Made by a program: the position numbers and the translations under genes. From Anniella stebbinsi (Eukaryota; Chordata; Lepidosauria; Squamata; Anniellidae), in contig JARDYH010000005.1 in the NCBI GenBank assembly GCA_029215795.1, positions 165,875,814-165,939,813 of the forward strand: a stretch of 64,000 nucleotides of DNA, in the 5' to 3' direction. Below the pieces are notes generated by a model. The model was not told the origin of the DNA. It ran no database searches and saw only the letters and a list, made by a program, of their open reading frames with translations. This document shows, in pieces, positions 61,869-64,000 of this stretch (position 1 is its first letter; the number at the start of each line of letters is the position of its first letter).

Positions 61869-63096
61869 GGAATAGTTTGGGTGCTGGCCCACATTTCTTG
61901 CATTCGCTCAGATGTCTTTTTTATGGGCATTCCTGCTCCTTTCTGACATAAGATACAAAACCTTATAATGGCAGAATAGTCATTTATTTATAATTACATT
62001 TATATCCCATCTTATTTCCCCCTCAAGGAAGCCAAGGTGCCTTACATGATCCTCCTCCTCCTCTTTATGTGTGTTTCTTGAGTTTGTGTGTGTGTGTGTG
62101 TGTGAGCAAGTGCATCAATGTGTGTTTTTGTGTCCTGTATCTGCGTGCTGTAAAAGGGGAAGCTTGTGTTTGCATTTGAGTTTTCAACCATGGGAGAGAT
62201 AAAATCTCTTTTGCTTCCAGGAAAGCATGAAAGATTATTTCCTCTAAAATATGTAGTGAAAAAGATTTTGTATCATTATTGCTTGTTGTTGACTCTCTGT
62301 GTATGTATGTGTGTGACTTCAGAATTGGGGGCACAGTAGGAGGCTCCCTACAGACAGGTACCTGGGGATCCATCGTGGCCTAGAGCTGGCCCTGGCTGTG
62401 TGGCCCTGAGGATCTCATCAGTAGCAGCATCATATGTTTTCTGGTTGTGTGATGCCCCCTCCCCAGTTCACTCATGATTCTCTGTGGGATGGAAGTTGTT
62501 TCTGGAACAAGAGAATGTGGGCCTGGGGGAGAGTTTTTGTGTGTCTGTGGATTCCCCAAGGTTGAGACATTGCTCAGAAGGCCACATAAAGAGTTGGATC
62601 CAGCCTTAGGCATTTATACATCATCCTCACTGAAATCAATGGGAAAAGTTAGTTATGACTTATGACTGATTTCCTCTGATTTCAGTCCTCTGCCCTCCAG
62701 TGGCCCCCTTGAAGGAGTCTCCAACATGGTGGCTGTGAGGAGAATGGTCTTTTAATTATTTTTCTGCGTGTTTATTATATGTACATGGATTTGTATGAAA
62801 TGCATATCACATTTTAGCTGTTGTACATTTCTCCTTGTAATATCAATCTTTTGGCTATCAAATGGGTGCAGAAAATCCATTTACACTGACCATTTGTTAA
62901 TTTCCATGAATAATTTAAAAGAGCATTTACATCCGACAACAAGACCCAGCCTAAGATCCGTAGCTTGAATGGGTAGATGCCAAATAGGTGATCCACTGAT
63001 GAGACATTTCGGGGTGGGGCCCACAGCAGTTTCTGAAATTCCCAGATTGTGTCTAACAGGGATGCCTAGTTTGTGCCTTCTTTGTTTCCTCTACAG
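61869..63096. repeat. Spacer upstream of unit 5 exon
   Basis: Collinear with 24008-25498 except for the absent MITE. It includes a minus-strand Sauria fragment (61970-62062) and (GT)n (about 62086-62104). The uninterrupted CTCTG target near 62295 is the empty site of the MITE at 24325. Confidence 0.6.
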
Positions 63097-63179
63097 GCCT
63101 TGCAATGGCATCAGAGTCACGATCTCCTTCGTCTATTCTGTGAGGTGGAGTAGAATAAGGTCTTCTGCAGTCTGCTGAG
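63097..63179 (+). other. 83-nt upstream exon of unit 5
   Basis: Acceptor tttcctctacag, donor gtaaga, with the shared ATG 12-codon frame and TGA. It lies 255 bp before KRAB at 63435. Confidence 0.65.
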
Positions 63180-63434
63180 GTAAGAGAGGGGTTATTGGGG
63201 AGTGCTGAAGGGGGCAGCCAGAGGGCCTCCCTCTGTGTTGGAGGGGTGGGGAGTCTTTGCTGTTTGGTAACAACAGTAACTCTACTGATCATATGAAATC
63301 GTGAAACCTGAAAAAATAAAATGAAATAAAAAGCACCCACCAAGGAACCCAGTTTTTACATCCTTTTCTAAACTGGGAGCCCCGGTGCATATGGGGGAGG
63401 CTATTTCTAAGTGGAGACTGTTCTTTTGTTTCAG

Positions 63435-63552
63435 TGGCTGGTGGCCTTTGAGGAGGTGGCTGTGCCTTTCACCGAAGGGGAGTGGGACTTCTGCATCCAG
63501 GACAAAGAGCTTGAAGTCATGCTGGAGAACCAAGGGAATGTAGACTCTCTGG
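63435..63552 (+). CDS. KRAB A-box exon of unit 5 (gene continues beyond window)
   Basis: 118-nt exon with acceptor tttgtttcag and donor gtatgg. Encodes WLVAFEEVAVPFTEGEW, DFCIQDKELE, VMLENQGNVDSL. FEEVAV and MLE are intact, and the shortened loop is shared with all copies. A finger exon is expected downstream but lies outside the window. Confidence 0.78.
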
Positions 63553-64000
63553 GTATGGATGCTTTTGCTTCGGCTAATAGATGGAGATGGGAGGAATTCC
63601 TGTTGGCCATTTCCCTCTGGAAGGGTGCAGGACCAGTTAGGATGGTCTGCCCCAGAGGCTAGCGGAGACAGGGAAATGTGGCAGCAGGTAGGGCTGGCCC
63701 TCCTGTTCAAGCCCTGGTGGATGTGTGGAATGCAAAGGTGGCCAAGGCAATTGACACAAACAACTTTTGTTGAGCAGAGCATGGGCAGCTCCAGGATACA
63801 CATTCTAATCAAGCAAATGGGTCGATGTCCAGAATGCAAATGGAGGAAATGACATGTAGAAGCCTAGATATAGTAGAAGATCCTGGGAATTGAACACCAC
63901 TAATGCAGAAGAGTGTTTAAGAAGCATCAGGAATGCCCACAATATTGCCCAACAATTAATTTTTTGGAGTGAGGGATAAAAACAACTAGAAATAAGACCT
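63553..64000 (+). other. Start of unit 5 intron
   Basis: Collinear with 25955-26400 of gene 2. No element was seen before the window ends. Confidence 0.6.

Overview
The window looks like nuclear DNA from a squamate reptile, most likely a lizard. Three things suggest this: a full-length Sauria-type SINE (14360-14604), abundant CR1/L2/L1 non-LTR debris together with a Penelope-like element and a Ty1/copia element, and KRAB C2H2 zinc-finger exons of the reptile type. All host genes lie on the + strand. No bacterial operon, CRISPR array or true tRNA/rRNA gene was seen.

The host content is a tandem cluster of KRAB-zinc-finger (KZFP) genes built from repeated modules. A module has (i) an 83-nt upstream exon, (ii) a short KRAB A-box exon about 0.25-0.35 kb further on, (iii) a large terminal exon carrying all the zinc fingers, and (iv) a long spacer full of shared transposon remnants and GC-rich blocks. 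The window holds five copies of the 83-nt exon (19677, 25499, 39133, 58634, 63097), five KRAB exons (106, 25837, 39473, 58969, 63435) and three finger exons (3090, 26847, 46475). Gene 1 is KRAB 106 plus fingers 3090-4222 (11 fingers, one degenerate). Gene 2 is KRAB 25837 plus fingers 26847-28882 (22 fingers, with 9 more stranded downstream by two frameshifts). Gene 3 is KRAB 39473 plus fingers 46475-47658 (12 intact fingers). Unit 4 (exon 58634, KRAB 58969) is dead: its KRAB exon lost 20 nt, and everything downstream to the next module, including any finger exon, is replaced by a truncated copia element. Unit 5 (63097, 63435) runs off the window.

Layout: 1-4640 gene 1, with an L2-like LINE in its intron; 4650-9830 L2, L1 and CR1 remnants; 9830-19600 two tandem copies of a GC-rich/SINE subunit with several small DNA transposons between them; 19677-25500 an orphan 83-nt exon and a third GC-rich subunit; 25499-29622 gene 2; 29647-39100 its spacer; 39133-47658 gene 3, whose 6.9-kb intron holds a CR1 tail, a solo LTR with target-site duplication, an L2 and a Penelope-like element; 47683-58600 a spacer nearly collinear with that of gene 2; 58634-59400 unit 4; 59401-61868 copia; 61869-64000 unit 5.

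Shared derived junctions show that genes 2 and 3 descend from one duplicated ancestor that had already split from gene 1. If expressed, the products would be nuclear DNA-binding repressors. The KRAB box is shortened, and the 83-nt exon carries an in-frame TGA in all five copies, so it is open whether the KRAB domain is actually translated.
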